Source: Pseudoruegeria sp039972875 (GTDB taxonomy: Bacteria > Pseudomonadota > Alphaproteobacteria > Rhodobacterales > Rhodobacteraceae). From it: a stretch of 64,000 nt of DNA. The stretch spans positions 1 through 64,000 of the forward strand of contig JBDWMA010000012.1 in the NCBI GenBank assembly GCA_039972875.1, in the 5' to 3' direction. The notes below the pieces were generated by a model. The model made no database searches. It was not told the origin of the DNA and saw only the letters and a program-made list of their open reading frames with translations. Below, in pieces: positions 34,600 through 43,859 of this stretch (positions within the stretch are counted from its first letter, which is position 1; every line of letters begins with the position of its first letter). The position numbers and the translations under genes were made by a program.

Positions 34600-35781
34600 A
34601 TGAGCACCAATGAAAAACCCATCCGCCGATCCCCATGGCCTGGTAGTGTAACACACCCTTTGGGTAATCCGATCCAACCGTCTGTCGTTTACACAGCCCA
34701 AACGCCATCCGCATTGGATGATTTGTATGAAGGGCGTGTGGCTGGATACTCCTACGCGCGTGAAGGTCACCCAAATGCGAGCGTTTTGGCCCAAAAGATT
34801 GATCAGATGGAGGGGATTAGCGGTGGAATAATTACCTCTTCGGGCATGGGGGCCGTGGGGGCTTGTCTGCTTGGTCTTCTCAAAGCGGGGGATCATGTTG
34901 TTGCAGGCGATCAACTTTATGGTCGCTCTTATCGAATGCTTAAAACAGATCTCAAAAAGTTTGGCGTTGAGACAACGTTTGCGGATCCGACCAACGCAAA
35001 AGACATTCGAGCCGCATTAACACCTTCAACACGTATGATCCTCGTTGAAGTGATTTCTAACCCGACAATTCGTGTGGCTGATATGGAGGGAATTGCCAAA
35101 ATTGCCCAAGATACGGGTGCTCTTTTGGTGGTTGACAATACCTTTACCACACCACGTGCTTATCGTCCGTTTGAACATGGTGCAGATGTCGTTATTCACT
35201 CTGTTACCAAGCTTTTGGCAGGGCATTCTGATGTGACGCTGGGGTATGTTGGGGCGAAAGATGACAGCCACCGCCAAGCGATTAATGATGCTGCGGTAAC
35301 ATTTGGATTTACGGGCAGCCCGTTTGACTGCTGGCTGGCTGAACGCGGCTTATATTCTTTTGAGCTTCGATATGAACGTGCGCAACAAAACGCAGTGGCG
35401 TTGGCCGATGCAATTGCGGAATTGCCAGAAGTGAAACGTGTTCTTTACCCAACACGTCGGGATCATCCAGACCATAACCGGGCTGCAAGGGTTTTACCGG
35501 ATGGTGGGGCAAATATGGTATCATTTGAAATTCATGGCGGGCGAAAAGCGGCGGACGCATTGTGTGCTGCGGCAGATAACATCGCATTTGCGCCAACACT
35601 TGGAGATGTCAGCACGATACTTTCCCATCCATTGTCCTCTTCTCACAGGGCCCTCACAAAAGAAGAGCAGGGGCATCTCGGACTGTCAGAGGGGTTCTTT
35701 CGGGTGTCCGTCGGAGTTGAACCAATTGACGTGTTGATCGAGGAATTTACTGCCGCGATCAAAGCGTCGCATTCAAACTAG
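34600..35781 (+). CDS. metC: PLP-dependent Cys/Met metabolism enzyme, cystathionine beta-lyase-like
   Basis: The 393-residue protein belongs to the trans-sulfuration family. YSYAREGHPNASVLAQKI is the N-terminal signature, SSGMGAVGACLLGLL the phosphate-binding region, VVDNTFTTPRAYRPFEHGADVVIHSVTK the Asp/Lys active site with K in SVTKLLAGHSD as Schiff-base lysine, and SHRALTKEEQGHLGLSEGFFRVSVGVE the C-terminal signature. It may be cystathionine beta-lyase or another C-S lyase; family members cannot be told apart by motif alone. It directly follows the carbonic-anhydrase-like gene. Confidence 0.8.
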   Translation: MSTNEKPIRRSPWPGSVTHPLGNPIQPSVVYTAQTPSALDDLYEGRVAGYSYAREGHPNASVLAQKIDQMEGISGGIITSSGMGAVGACLLGLLKAGDHVVAGDQLYGRSYRMLKTDLKKFGVETTFADPTNAKDIRAALTPSTRMILVEVISNPTIRVADMEGIAKIAQDTGALLVVDNTFTTPRAYRPFEHGADVVIHSVTKLLAGHSDVTLGYVGAKDDSHRQAINDAAVTFGFTGSPFDCWLAERGLYSFELRYERAQQNAVALADAIAELPEVKRVLYPTRRDHPDHNRAARVLPDGGANMVSFEIHGGRKAADALCAAADNIAFAPTLGDVSTILSHPLSSSHRALTKEEQGHLGLSEGFFRVSVGVEPIDVLIEEFTAAIKASHSN

Positions 35782-35824
35782 AATTCCTATTTTCTGACGT
35801 TAAGAAACGAATGAGTGAGCGATC

Positions 35825-36871
35825 ATGATCCTTAAGGATGTGCCCAATATTTTGTCCGCAGTACCGATGCCTTTGGTGTTGATTGGGTCAAATGAACACA
35901 TCCTGATGATCAATCAGGCTGCAGAGGAAATTTTTGGAAACCGCCTATTGGGCCAACCGTACTTTGCGCTGTTGCGGCAGCCTGAGGTTCTTGCAGGTGT
36001 CGAAAAGGCAATGCAGCTGCAAGAGGTTCAAACCGTACGGTATTTTGCGACCGCAGGCTCCAAAGAAACCACTTACCGGGTAATGGCACGGCCCGTTAAT
36101 TTGGAGTCCGGCGCGGCCGTCATGCTATCGTTTGAGGATATCACCCACGTCGAAGAAGCAGGCGCAATGCGGCGCGATTTTGTTGCAAATGTTAGCCATG
36201 AATTGCGTACGCCTTTGACCGCGCTCATTGGTTTTATTGATACTTTACGCGGACCTGCGCGCAATGATGAAGGTGCGCGGGACCGCTTCCTTGGGATTAT
36301 GGAAAAAGAGGCGCAACGAATGACCCGTCTGGTTCGAGATCTTTTGTCGCTATCGCGCGTCGAAAGCGAAGAACGGATGCGTCCTGCAACAGAGATTGAC
36401 CTGCAAGGCTGTTTGGGGTCCGCCATTCAGGCCCTCCGGTTTGTCGCAATGGAAAACGATGTCATTCTTAACCATATTCAGTCTCAATCTCCTATATATG
36501 TGCAGGGGGATAGTGATCAGTTACAACAGCTGTTTACTAATTTGATAGAAAATGCGGTGAAATATGGTGGCCGCAATAAGACCGTGACGATATCAAGTAA
36601 AATGCACAGCCATGACCCAGTTCTTCGGGGGCCGGCGGTAACGATTTCAATCAAAGACGAAGGTCCTGGAATTGATCCGATTCATACGCCACGTTTAACC
36701 GAACGATTTTATAGAATCGACAATCACCGAAGTCGTGAAATGGGCGGGACAGGCCTCGGCTTGGCAATTGTAAAACACATCGTTGGTCGCCATCGTGGGC
36801 GTTTAAAAATCCATAGCACTTTGGGGCAGGGCTCTGTTTTTTCTGTTCTTTTACCGATCGAAAGCAAATAG
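35825..36871 (+). CDS. phoR: Phosphate regulon sensor kinase PhoR, soluble form
   Basis: The 348-residue kinase has a PAS domain at about 8-105, HisKA with FVANVSHELRTPLTALIGF (phospho-accepting His at about 123), and HATPase_c with N box NLIENAVKY, G1 DEGPGID, F box RFYR and G2 GGTGLGLAIVKHI. No membrane segment is present, unlike E. coli PhoR, but this is common in Rhodobacterales. It would sense phosphate through PstSCAB-PhoU and phosphorylate PhoB. It is the first gene of the pho cluster on the plus strand, 155 bp ahead of pstS. Confidence 0.88.
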   Translation: MILKDVPNILSAVPMPLVLIGSNEHILMINQAAEEIFGNRLLGQPYFALLRQPEVLAGVEKAMQLQEVQTVRYFATAGSKETTYRVMARPVNLESGAAVMLSFEDITHVEEAGAMRRDFVANVSHELRTPLTALIGFIDTLRGPARNDEGARDRFLGIMEKEAQRMTRLVRDLLSLSRVESEERMRPATEIDLQGCLGSAIQALRFVAMENDVILNHIQSQSPIYVQGDSDQLQQLFTNLIENAVKYGGRNKTVTISSKMHSHDPVLRGPAVTISIKDEGPGIDPIHTPRLTERFYRIDNHRSREMGGTGLGLAIVKHIVGRHRGRLKIHSTLGQGSVFSVLLPIESK

Positions 36872-36922
36872 AATTTTCGTCCAAATTTGGTGTATCCAAA
36901 AATAAAATCAAAAAATATCCGA

Positions 36923-36951
36923 GTGTCATCTAATCGTTACAAAACTGTCGC
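36923..36951 (+). promoter_or_regulatory. Pho box upstream of pstS (three 7-bp units)
   Basis: GTGTCAT-CTAA-TCGTTAC-AAAA-CTGTCGC gives three PhoB half-sites with 11-bp spacing. The outer two match CTGTCAT/C well and the middle one is weak. It lies 76 bp before the pstS start. Confidence 0.7.
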
Positions 36952-37026
36952 AAAAGGCTTAACAAACCCGCCTATTTCGGTTTTCGAGATCACGATGATC
37001 CGTATTAGGACACTTAGGAGCTATTC

Positions 37027-38058
37027 ATGTCTTTTGCGAAATTGACCGCCTCAACTTTGGCGATTGCAGTTGTTTCTGCGACCACAGCTGCCGCCCGTGA
37101 CAACGTTCAGGTTGCCGGGTCTTCTACCGTTTTGCCCTATGCCTCCATTGTTGCCGAGGCTTTTGGAGAGAACACAGATTTTCCGACGCCCGTTGTTGAA
37201 TCTGGAGGATCCTCAGCTGGTTTAAAGCGGTTTTGTGAAGGTGTTGGCGAAAACACAATCGATATTGCAAATGCTTCTCGTAAAATTCGAGAAAAAGAGA
37301 TCAAAGCTTGTGCCGAAAATGGTGTGACAGACATCATAGAAGTCCGAATCGGCTATGATGGCATCGTGTTTGCGTCACAGACAAACGGCCCTGCTTTTAC
37401 AGCCTTTACGCCATCTGACGTCTTTAATGCACTGGCGCCAAACGTAATGGTCGATGGCGCGCTCGTCGCCAACCCGTTTTCGAAATGGTCAGACTTTAAC
37501 GCCGAGTTGCCAGAAGCTGAAATCCTGGCCTTTATCCCCGGTACAAAGCATGGCACACGCGAAGTGTTTGAAGAAAAAGTTGTGGCAGCCGGCTGTGAAG
37601 CCACCGGTGCTATGGCAGCCATGATCGAAGGTGGCATGTCAGAAAATGACGCTGAGGATGCGTGCTTAAAAGTGCGTACTGACGGTGTGTCTGTCGACAT
37701 CGACGGAGATTACACCGAAACTTTGGCCTCTATCGATACCAATGCAAACGCCATCGGCGTATTTGGTTTGGCTTTCTATGAGAACAATCTGGACAGTCTG
37801 AAAGTTGCGACAATGTCTGGCGTGGTTCCATCCACGGACTCCATCGCATCTGGCGAATATCCTGTCTCTCGTCCGCTGTTCTTTTACGTTAAAAAGGCGC
37901 ACCTCGGCGTGATACCGGGCCTTAAGGAATTCACACAATTCTTTGTTGCTGATGAACTTTCCGGACCTGATGGGCCACTGGCTCAATACGGTTTGGTGTC
38001 TGACCCTGAACTGGCCGCGACACAAATCGCAGTCTCGGCCGAAGACGTCATGAACTAG
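37027..38058 (+). CDS. pstS: Phosphate-binding periplasmic protein PstS
   Basis: The 343-residue protein has a signal peptide (about 1-23, ending TTAAARD). Phosphate-binding positions are visible: VAGSSTVLPYA near the N-terminus, ESGGSSAGLKRFCEG, and PGTKHGTREVFEEKV, where Thr, Ser and Arg contact phosphate. Acidic residues around NTIDIANASRKI complete the site. It is preceded by a Pho box and followed by pstC after 76 bp, so it leads the phosphate importer operon and would be the most abundant product under phosphate limitation. Confidence 0.92.
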   Translation: MSFAKLTASTLAIAVVSATTAAARDNVQVAGSSTVLPYASIVAEAFGENTDFPTPVVESGGSSAGLKRFCEGVGENTIDIANASRKIREKEIKACAENGVTDIIEVRIGYDGIVFASQTNGPAFTAFTPSDVFNALAPNVMVDGALVANPFSKWSDFNAELPEAEILAFIPGTKHGTREVFEEKVVAAGCEATGAMAAMIEGGMSENDAEDACLKVRTDGVSVDIDGDYTETLASIDTNANAIGVFGLAFYENNLDSLKVATMSGVVPSTDSIASGEYPVSRPLFFYVKKAHLGVIPGLKEFTQFFVADELSGPDGPLAQYGLVSDPELAATQIAVSAEDVMN

Positions 38059-38134
38059 GCAAGCTTCGGCGATTAAACAGGGGCGACGACACCGTCGTCC
38101 CAATTTTTATTCCTATACACCCATTCTTTGCGGA

Positions 38135-39622
38135 GTGCTTATGCCTATTCTTTGGCTCATTTTGATTGTCTTTGCGATCGCCGGTGCTGGCTTCGTTCTC
38201 GCAAGGGCGCGGGCATTGGCATGTACTGGTGGAGAAATCCGCGGATTACACTCTTTGCCGTCGTATTACGGTTGGAATGCTGTAATGAAATCACTTGTTC
38301 CCGCATGTGGTTTGCTGATCGTATATTTGATGGTTCAGCCGTTTTATGTGAATGGCATCGTTTCCTCGATGATCCCAGACAGTGAGATCGCCGATGGCTC
38401 CTCGCGTAATTTGATGACGTCTGAAGTGCGACGCGTCGCTGAGGGGATCGATTTGGCTGTCACAGCACAGTATTTGTCGGATGATCACCTTAACACCGTG
38501 GAACCCGATATCCTTGCTATAACAGAGCAACTGAAAGGGGCAGGTGCCATCATCACGGGTACAATCACCCCAACGATATTGACGGCCGCACAAGAATACC
38601 GAGCAGTAACCGCAACTGGTTTAGTCTACATCACCATCCTTGTTATAGGGATGGCGCTTTCTGGCGTCTATTGGGCGATACGCCAAATTTCCCCAGCGTT
38701 TCGTGCCCGCAACGTCGTAGAACGGGGCATCAAGGCCCTATTGATCGCAGCGGCCTCTATCGCGGTATTTACCACCGTCGGTATCGTCTTTTCCCTGTTT
38801 TTTAACACTGTGGAGTTCTTTCGGATCTATCCCTTTACAGATTTCTTTTTCGGCACCAATTGGTCGCCCAGTTTTTCTGGGCGTGGGGGATCATCCGAAC
38901 TGGGTGTGCTCCCTCTGCTTTGGGGAACGTTGTTTATTTCGATTGTAGCGTTGGCCGTTGCTGTACCTATTGGACTTTATGCGGCGATTTACCTATCGGA
39001 ATATGCCTCTTCGCGTATACGCGGGATCGCCAAACCAATGCTTGAAGTGCTCGCCGGAATTCCAACCATTGTTTACGGTTTGTTTGCCTTGCTTACTGTT
39101 GGCCCCTTGTTAATCAGCGTCTTCGGTGAAGGCGGAGTATTGGGTGTTTCATGGCAAGGGGGCGGACGAGCTGTACTGACAGCAGGTATCGTGATGGGGA
39201 TCATGTTGATCCCATTTGTATCTTCTTTGTCTGATGACATTATCAATGCAGTCCCTCAGTCCATGCGCGATGGTTCCTATGGGCTAGGGGCGACTAAGTC
39301 TGAGACCATCCGCCAGGTCATCATCCCAGCGGCATTGCCCGGCATTGTTGGCGCAATCCTGTTGGCTGCATCCCGTGCCATAGGAGAAACCATGATTGTG
39401 GTTCTTGGGGCAGGGGCCGCCGCCCGATTGAGCCTCAATCCATTTGAAGCCATGACCACTGTAACCGCCAAAATTGTCTCACAGCTGACGGGAGATTCTG
39501 ACTTTGCCTCCCCCGAGGCACTGGTGGCGTTTGCCCTTGGCATGACCCTCTTTGTGATCACTTTGGGGCTGAATGTCTTTGCCTTATACATCGTACGCAA
39601 ATACCAGGAGCAGTACGACTAA
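38135..39622 (+). CDS. pstC: Phosphate ABC transporter permease PstC
   Basis: The 495-residue permease is much longer than E. coli PstC (about 320). The N-terminal 200 residues add two or three membrane segments and a periplasmic part, which is usual in Alphaproteobacteria. The BPD_transp_1 core is visible from about 260: GTLFISIVALAVAVPIGLYAAIYLSEYAS, the EAA-like loop ALGATKSETIRQVIIPAALPGIVGAI, and SRAIGETMIVVLGAGA. Its stop overlaps the pstA start (TAATG). With PstA it forms the inner-membrane channel. Confidence 0.9.
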   Translation: MLMPILWLILIVFAIAGAGFVLARARALACTGGEIRGLHSLPSYYGWNAVMKSLVPACGLLIVYLMVQPFYVNGIVSSMIPDSEIADGSSRNLMTSEVRRVAEGIDLAVTAQYLSDDHLNTVEPDILAITEQLKGAGAIITGTITPTILTAAQEYRAVTATGLVYITILVIGMALSGVYWAIRQISPAFRARNVVERGIKALLIAAASIAVFTTVGIVFSLFFNTVEFFRIYPFTDFFFGTNWSPSFSGRGGSSELGVLPLLWGTLFISIVALAVAVPIGLYAAIYLSEYASSRIRGIAKPMLEVLAGIPTIVYGLFALLTVGPLLISVFGEGGVLGVSWQGGGRAVLTAGIVMGIMLIPFVSSLSDDIINAVPQSMRDGSYGLGATKSETIRQVIIPAALPGIVGAILLAASRAIGETMIVVLGAGAAARLSLNPFEAMTTVTAKIVSQLTGDSDFASPEALVAFALGMTLFVITLGLNVFALYIVRKYQEQYD

Positions 39623-40953
39623 TGACCGACCTAAATACAGTTTTCGCACATGAACCCCGTGTCAAAACATCCTTATTGACTCAGGATGAACACACCAAAA
39701 AACGCAATGCTGCAGAGAGACGGTTCAAAAGCTACGGCATCGCAGCTGTGCTGATTGGCGTGTTTTTTCTTTTTGTTCTAGGGTTTTCAATCATCCGATC
39801 TGGTTTGCCCGCGTTTTCAAATGTGGTGATTGGTGTTGAGTTAACATTAAGCCAAGAAGAATTCGACGCATCAGAAAAAGAACTATTTAAAACCAAGGCG
39901 TACCAGTCTTTGTTTAATGCTGCCGTAGAAAAAACGGTTGTCGAAAAAGGCATCAGCGTCGAATTTGATAATGCCGCAATTGAACGCATAATGGGGAAAA
40001 CAGGTGGGACAATCCGGTCTCATTATCGTGACACTCAAAGCGATTTAGGTAAAAGTGTTACCTTTGAATTGCCAGTGGCCTCGCGGGTCGATGGGTATAT
40101 GAATGGCCGCGTGACGCGGGACACGTTGCAGGACAGTCGTTTCCTAAAACTCAGCGATTTGGATCTTGTTGACGGATTGGTCGAGGCCGGCGTGATCAGA
40201 AACGCCTTTAACTGGAATTTCCTCACCGGTGCTGACACTGGCGTAGATAACCCCGGTGGCGCCGGTTTTGGTGCTTCGGTTGTGGGATCCGCCTTTATGA
40301 TGCTGGTTGTTTTGTGCCTCTCGTTACCAATTGGGGTGGCCGCGTCGATCTATCTTGAGGAATTCGCACCGCGCAATAAATACACAGATTTGATTGAAGT
40401 GAACATCTCCAACTTGGCTGCCGTGCCATCAATCGTCTTCGGCATTTTAGGTTTGGCTGTATTCATCCAATTTATGCACCTTCCGCAGTCTGCTCCTCTG
40501 GTTGGTGGTCTGGTTCTGACATTGATGACGCTGCCGACGATCATTATCTCGACCCGTGCATCGCTAAAGGCCGTGCCACCGTCCATTCGAGATGCTGCTT
40601 TGGGGGTAGGGGCATCAAAGATGCAAGCGGTGTTTCATCATGTTTTGCCGCTGGCCATGCCCGGCATTCTAACGGGAACAATCCTTGGCCTGGCCCAAGC
40701 CCTCGGAGAAACCGCGCCTTTGCTTCTGATAGGTATGGTTGGTTTTGTTGCCCGTGGCTATCCTGATGGTTTTATTGCAGGGTTTACCGAAGCGAATTCA
40801 GCTATGCCAGCGCAGATATATACTTGGGCAGCGCGTGCAGATGCGAGCTTTTACGAAAAAGCATGGGGAGGCATCATCATACTTTTGATTTTTCTTCTGA
40901 CCATGAACATCATCGCCATCATCCTGCGCCGCAGGTTTGAGCGTCGCTGGTAA
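39622..40953 (+). CDS. pstA: Phosphate ABC transporter permease PstA
   Basis: The 443-residue protein is also extended at the N-terminus (about 45-210) relative to the E. coli protein. The core shows MLVVLCLSLPIGVAASIYLEEFAP, the loop ALGVGASKMQAVFHHVLPLAMPGIL and ALGETAPLLLIGMVGF. It has five or six membrane segments. It is coupled to pstC by the overlapping stop/start and ends 13 bp before pstB. Confidence 0.9.
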   Translation: MTDLNTVFAHEPRVKTSLLTQDEHTKKRNAAERRFKSYGIAAVLIGVFFLFVLGFSIIRSGLPAFSNVVIGVELTLSQEEFDASEKELFKTKAYQSLFNAAVEKTVVEKGISVEFDNAAIERIMGKTGGTIRSHYRDTQSDLGKSVTFELPVASRVDGYMNGRVTRDTLQDSRFLKLSDLDLVDGLVEAGVIRNAFNWNFLTGADTGVDNPGGAGFGASVVGSAFMMLVVLCLSLPIGVAASIYLEEFAPRNKYTDLIEVNISNLAAVPSIVFGILGLAVFIQFMHLPQSAPLVGGLVLTLMTLPTIIISTRASLKAVPPSIRDAALGVGASKMQAVFHHVLPLAMPGILTGTILGLAQALGETAPLLLIGMVGFVARGYPDGFIAGFTEANSAMPAQIYTWAARADASFYEKAWGGIIILLIFLLTMNIIAIILRRRFERRW

Positions 40954-40966
40954 AAGGATTATACCC

Positions 40967-41764
40967 ATGAACGACATGAGAACTGTGGAGCGTACGGTGG
41001 ACGAACAATCTCTAAAAATTGCCGCCAAGAATGTTCAAGTACATTACGGGGATACCCACGCCATCAAAGATGTTAATCTTGATATCCCGGATAAAACAGT
41101 CACGGCCTTTATTGGTCCATCGGGGTGTGGGAAATCGACCTTTCTTCGGTGTCTTAACCGGATGAACGACACGATTGATATCTGCCGGGTTCAGGGGGAA
41201 ATCCTCTTGGATGGTGAAAACATTTATGATCCAAAAGTTGATCCTGTCCAACTGCGGGCTAAAGTTGGCATGGTGTTTCAAAAACCAAATCCGTTTCCAA
41301 AATCAATTTATGATAATGTGGCCTACGGCCCACGCATTCATGGCCTTGCGAACAACAAAGCAGAACTGGATGAAATTGTTGAAAAATCCCTGCGTCGCGG
41401 TGCGATATGGAATGAGGTAAAGGATCGCTTAGATGCGCCGGGTACGGGGCTATCTGGTGGCCAACAACAGCGCTTGTGCATCGCTCGTGCTGTCGCAACA
41501 GAACCCGAAGTCCTTCTGATGGATGAGCCATGTTCGGCGCTTGATCCAATTGCTACGGCGCAAGTCGAAGAGTTAATTGATGAATTGCGCGCTCGATTTT
41601 CGGTTGTGATCGTTACGCATTCCATGCAGCAGGCCGCCCGGGTCAGTCAAAAAACGGCGTTTTTTCATCTGGGTCATATTGTTGAAGTTGGTGAAACCAA
41701 TCAGATCTTTACGAATCCAGAAGATCCGCGCACTGAAAGCTACATCACCGGCCGCATTGGCTAA
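40967..41764 (+). CDS. pstB: Phosphate ABC transporter ATPase PstB
   Basis: The protein has 265 residues from the ATG preceded by AAAAGGA; the longer frame from 40937 overlaps pstA and lacks a ribosome site. Motifs are Walker A IGPSGCGKST, LRCLNRMND (typical of PstB), Q-loop VFQKPNPFPKS, signature LSGGQQQRLCIARAV, Walker B VLLMDEPCSALDP and H-switch VTHSMQQA. TESYITGRIG at the end is characteristic of the family. It energises PstCA. Confidence 0.95.
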   Translation: MNDMRTVERTVDEQSLKIAAKNVQVHYGDTHAIKDVNLDIPDKTVTAFIGPSGCGKSTFLRCLNRMNDTIDICRVQGEILLDGENIYDPKVDPVQLRAKVGMVFQKPNPFPKSIYDNVAYGPRIHGLANNKAELDEIVEKSLRRGAIWNEVKDRLDAPGTGLSGGQQQRLCIARAVATEPEVLLMDEPCSALDPIATAQVEELIDELRARFSVVIVTHSMQQAARVSQKTAFFHLGHIVEVGETNQIFTNPEDPRTESYITGRIG

Positions 41765-41775
41765 GGGGAATAAAC

Positions 41776-42495
41776 ATGCAAGATCAACATATTGTAAGCT
41801 CTTATGATCGTGAGCTCCAAAGCATTCAGGCGCTTATTATGAAAATGGGCGGGATGGTCGAGATCGCGATTTCTGACGCAGCTAAATCTCTTGCGTCCCG
41901 CGATTTGGAATTGGCCGAAAAAGTTCGGCAGAATGATAAACTCATTGATGCACTTGAGGACAAAATTAATACAGAGGTCGCGCAAATCATAGCGCTGCGT
42001 GCGCCGACAGCGGGTGATTTGCGAACCGTATTATCGGTGATGAAAATCGCAGGAAACCTCGAACGGATCGGCGATTATGGCAAAAACCTAGCCAAGCGGA
42101 CATCCGTTCTCGCCCATATGACCACAATTGATGGGGCTTCTGGTGCGATCCGTCGCATGACAAAAGAAGTGGAAAGCATGCTTAAAGATGTGTTGGATGC
42201 CTACATTCAACGCGACGCCGTTTTGGCCGAAGATGTCCGTCAGCGCGACCAAGATGTGGATCAGATGTATAACGCATTATTCCGCGAATTCTTGACCTTT
42301 ATGATGGAAGATCCCCGTAACATCACGGCCTGCATGCATCTGCATTTTATTGCGAAAAACATCGAACGTATGGGGGACCATACCACAGCGATTGCAGAGC
42401 AGGTTATCTATCTAGTATCCGGAGAATTGCCCGAAGATCAAAGACCTAAAGGTGACAATACTTCCTTTGAAATTGACGGAGGGCAGGTGGGATGA
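41776..42495 (+). CDS. phoU: Phosphate transport system regulator PhoU
   Basis: The 239-residue all-helical protein is built of two PhoU repeats. Each carries the E/DxxxD metal-cluster motif: NLERIGDYGKNLAKR in the first and NIERMGDHTTAIAEQ in the second. PhoU links the PstSCAB transporter to PhoR and keeps the regulon off when phosphate is plentiful. It lies 11 bp after pstB, and its stop overlaps the start of phoB. Confidence 0.93.
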   Translation: MQDQHIVSSYDRELQSIQALIMKMGGMVEIAISDAAKSLASRDLELAEKVRQNDKLIDALEDKINTEVAQIIALRAPTAGDLRTVLSVMKIAGNLERIGDYGKNLAKRTSVLAHMTTIDGASGAIRRMTKEVESMLKDVLDAYIQRDAVLAEDVRQRDQDVDQMYNALFREFLTFMMEDPRNITACMHLHFIAKNIERMGDHTTAIAEQVIYLVSGELPEDQRPKGDNTSFEIDGGQVG

Positions 42496-43181
42496 GCGCA
42501 GATCAGCCCTGCGTTCTATTGGTCGAAGATGAACCAGCGCAACGTGAGGTACTGGCCTATAATCTAGAGGCTGAAGGGTATCGAGTTACGCGCGCGCAAA
42601 ACGGCGAAGAAGCTTTGCTGTTTGTTGAAGAGGAAACACCGGATCTGATTTTACTGGATTGGATGTTGCCAAATGTCTCAGGGATTGAGATTTGCCGTCG
42701 GCTAAAATCTCGTACACAAACCCGTTCAACTCCCATTATTATGCTTTCTGCGCGCTCAGAAGAAGTAGACCGTGTTCGGGGGCTTGAAACGGGAGCGGAT
42801 GATTATGTGGTGAAACCGTATTCTGTCGTTGAGCTTATGGCACGTGTGCGCACACAGTTGCGGCGGACACGACCTTCGACCGTGGGCCAACGACTGCAGT
42901 ACGATAACATCGTCTTGGACTCTGAAAGCCACAGAGTATTTCGAGATGACACGTTGATCAAACTTGGCCCGACAGAATTTAGGCTGCTCTCAACATTCAT
43001 GGAAAAACCAGGACGTGTCTGGAGCCGTGATCAATTGTTAGACCGGGTTTGGGGGCGTGATATCTATGTCGACACCAGAACAGTTGATGTACATATCGGC
43101 CGATTACGCAAAGCCTTGGGGACCGTCGGCGGAAATGATCCTATTCGTACAGTCCGTGGAGCGGGATATGCTTTGGGTTAA
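42492..43181 (+). CDS. phoB: Phosphate regulon response regulator PhoB
   Basis: The 229-residue OmpR-type regulator has a receiver domain with the acidic pair VLLVEDEPAQRE, phospho-acceptor D54 in LILLDWMLPN, Thr/Ser in IIMLSARSEEVDR and KPYSVVELMARV. The C-terminal winged HTH includes EFRLLSTFMEKPGRVWSRDQLLDRVWG and VDTRTVDVHIGRLRKAL. It binds Pho boxes such as the one at 36923. It overlaps phoU by 4 bp (ATGA) and is the last gene of the cluster. Confidence 0.93.
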   Translation: MSADQPCVLLVEDEPAQREVLAYNLEAEGYRVTRAQNGEEALLFVEEETPDLILLDWMLPNVSGIEICRRLKSRTQTRSTPIIMLSARSEEVDRVRGLETGADDYVVKPYSVVELMARVRTQLRRTRPSTVGQRLQYDNIVLDSESHRVFRDDTLIKLGPTEFRLLSTFMEKPGRVWSRDQLLDRVWGRDIYVDTRTVDVHIGRLRKALGTVGGNDPIRTVRGAGYALG

Positions 43182-43409
43182 ATCTAAGCTTTTGCTGCAA
43201 TTTATTGTAAGTTATGCGGTTATTTAGTTCATAACGATTATCTTATAATCAGTATTATGTTAAATAATAGCAATCAAGACGAATAGATAGTAATCTATTG
43301 TCATCTACACTTGCCTAGGCAGCACCGAAGGTTATTAATCCTATTAGCGAAATGCTAATGATCCACTTGGATCAAAACTATCGGCTTGTCAGATCAGAAA
43401 GCTCCGTTC

Positions 43410-43859
43410 ATGCCTCGTATACTAATTCTAAACGGTCCGAATTTGAACTTGCTCGGAACGCGACAGCCCGAGGTTTACGGTGCAACGACGCTGGCTGATA
43501 TCGAAGACATGTGTCGTGATAAGCATTCTCATTCTGATGTCTCTCTGACATTTTTACAGTCCAACCACGAAGGTGTACTCATCGACGCCATACATGGGGC
43601 ATTGAAAGATGAAACCGATGGAATCATCATCAACGCTGGTGCGTATACTCATACTTCTGTTGCAATTATGGACGCTGTTGCATCCGTTCAGATTCCAACA
43701 ATAGAACTACATCTCTCCAATATTCATGCCCGCGAAGCATTTCGGCACACATCTTATTTGGCAAAAGTTGCGATGGGTCAAATTTGCGGCTTTGGAGCTT
43801 ATGGCTATATCGCTGCGATTGACGCGATGCTTCATCACGTTGAGGCTCAAATGGAATGA
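43410..43859 (+). CDS. aroQ: 3-dehydroquinate dehydratase, type II
   Basis: This enzyme dehydrates 3-dehydroquinate in the shikimate pathway. The 149-residue protein starts at the ATG at 43410, matching the family's conserved start; a TTG 8 codons upstream is open but would add an unusual extension. ILNGPNLNLLGTRQPEVYG carries the catalytic Tyr and Arg of the lid, followed by FLQSNHEGVLID, INAGAYTHTSVA, and ELHLSNIHAREAFRHTS with the catalytic His region. The length matches the dodecameric type II enzymes. The stop overlaps the next start. Confidence 0.93.
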   Translation: MPRILILNGPNLNLLGTRQPEVYGATTLADIEDMCRDKHSHSDVSLTFLQSNHEGVLIDAIHGALKDETDGIIINAGAYTHTSVAIMDAVASVQIPTIELHLSNIHAREAFRHTSYLAKVAMGQICGFGAYGYIAAIDAMLHHVEAQME

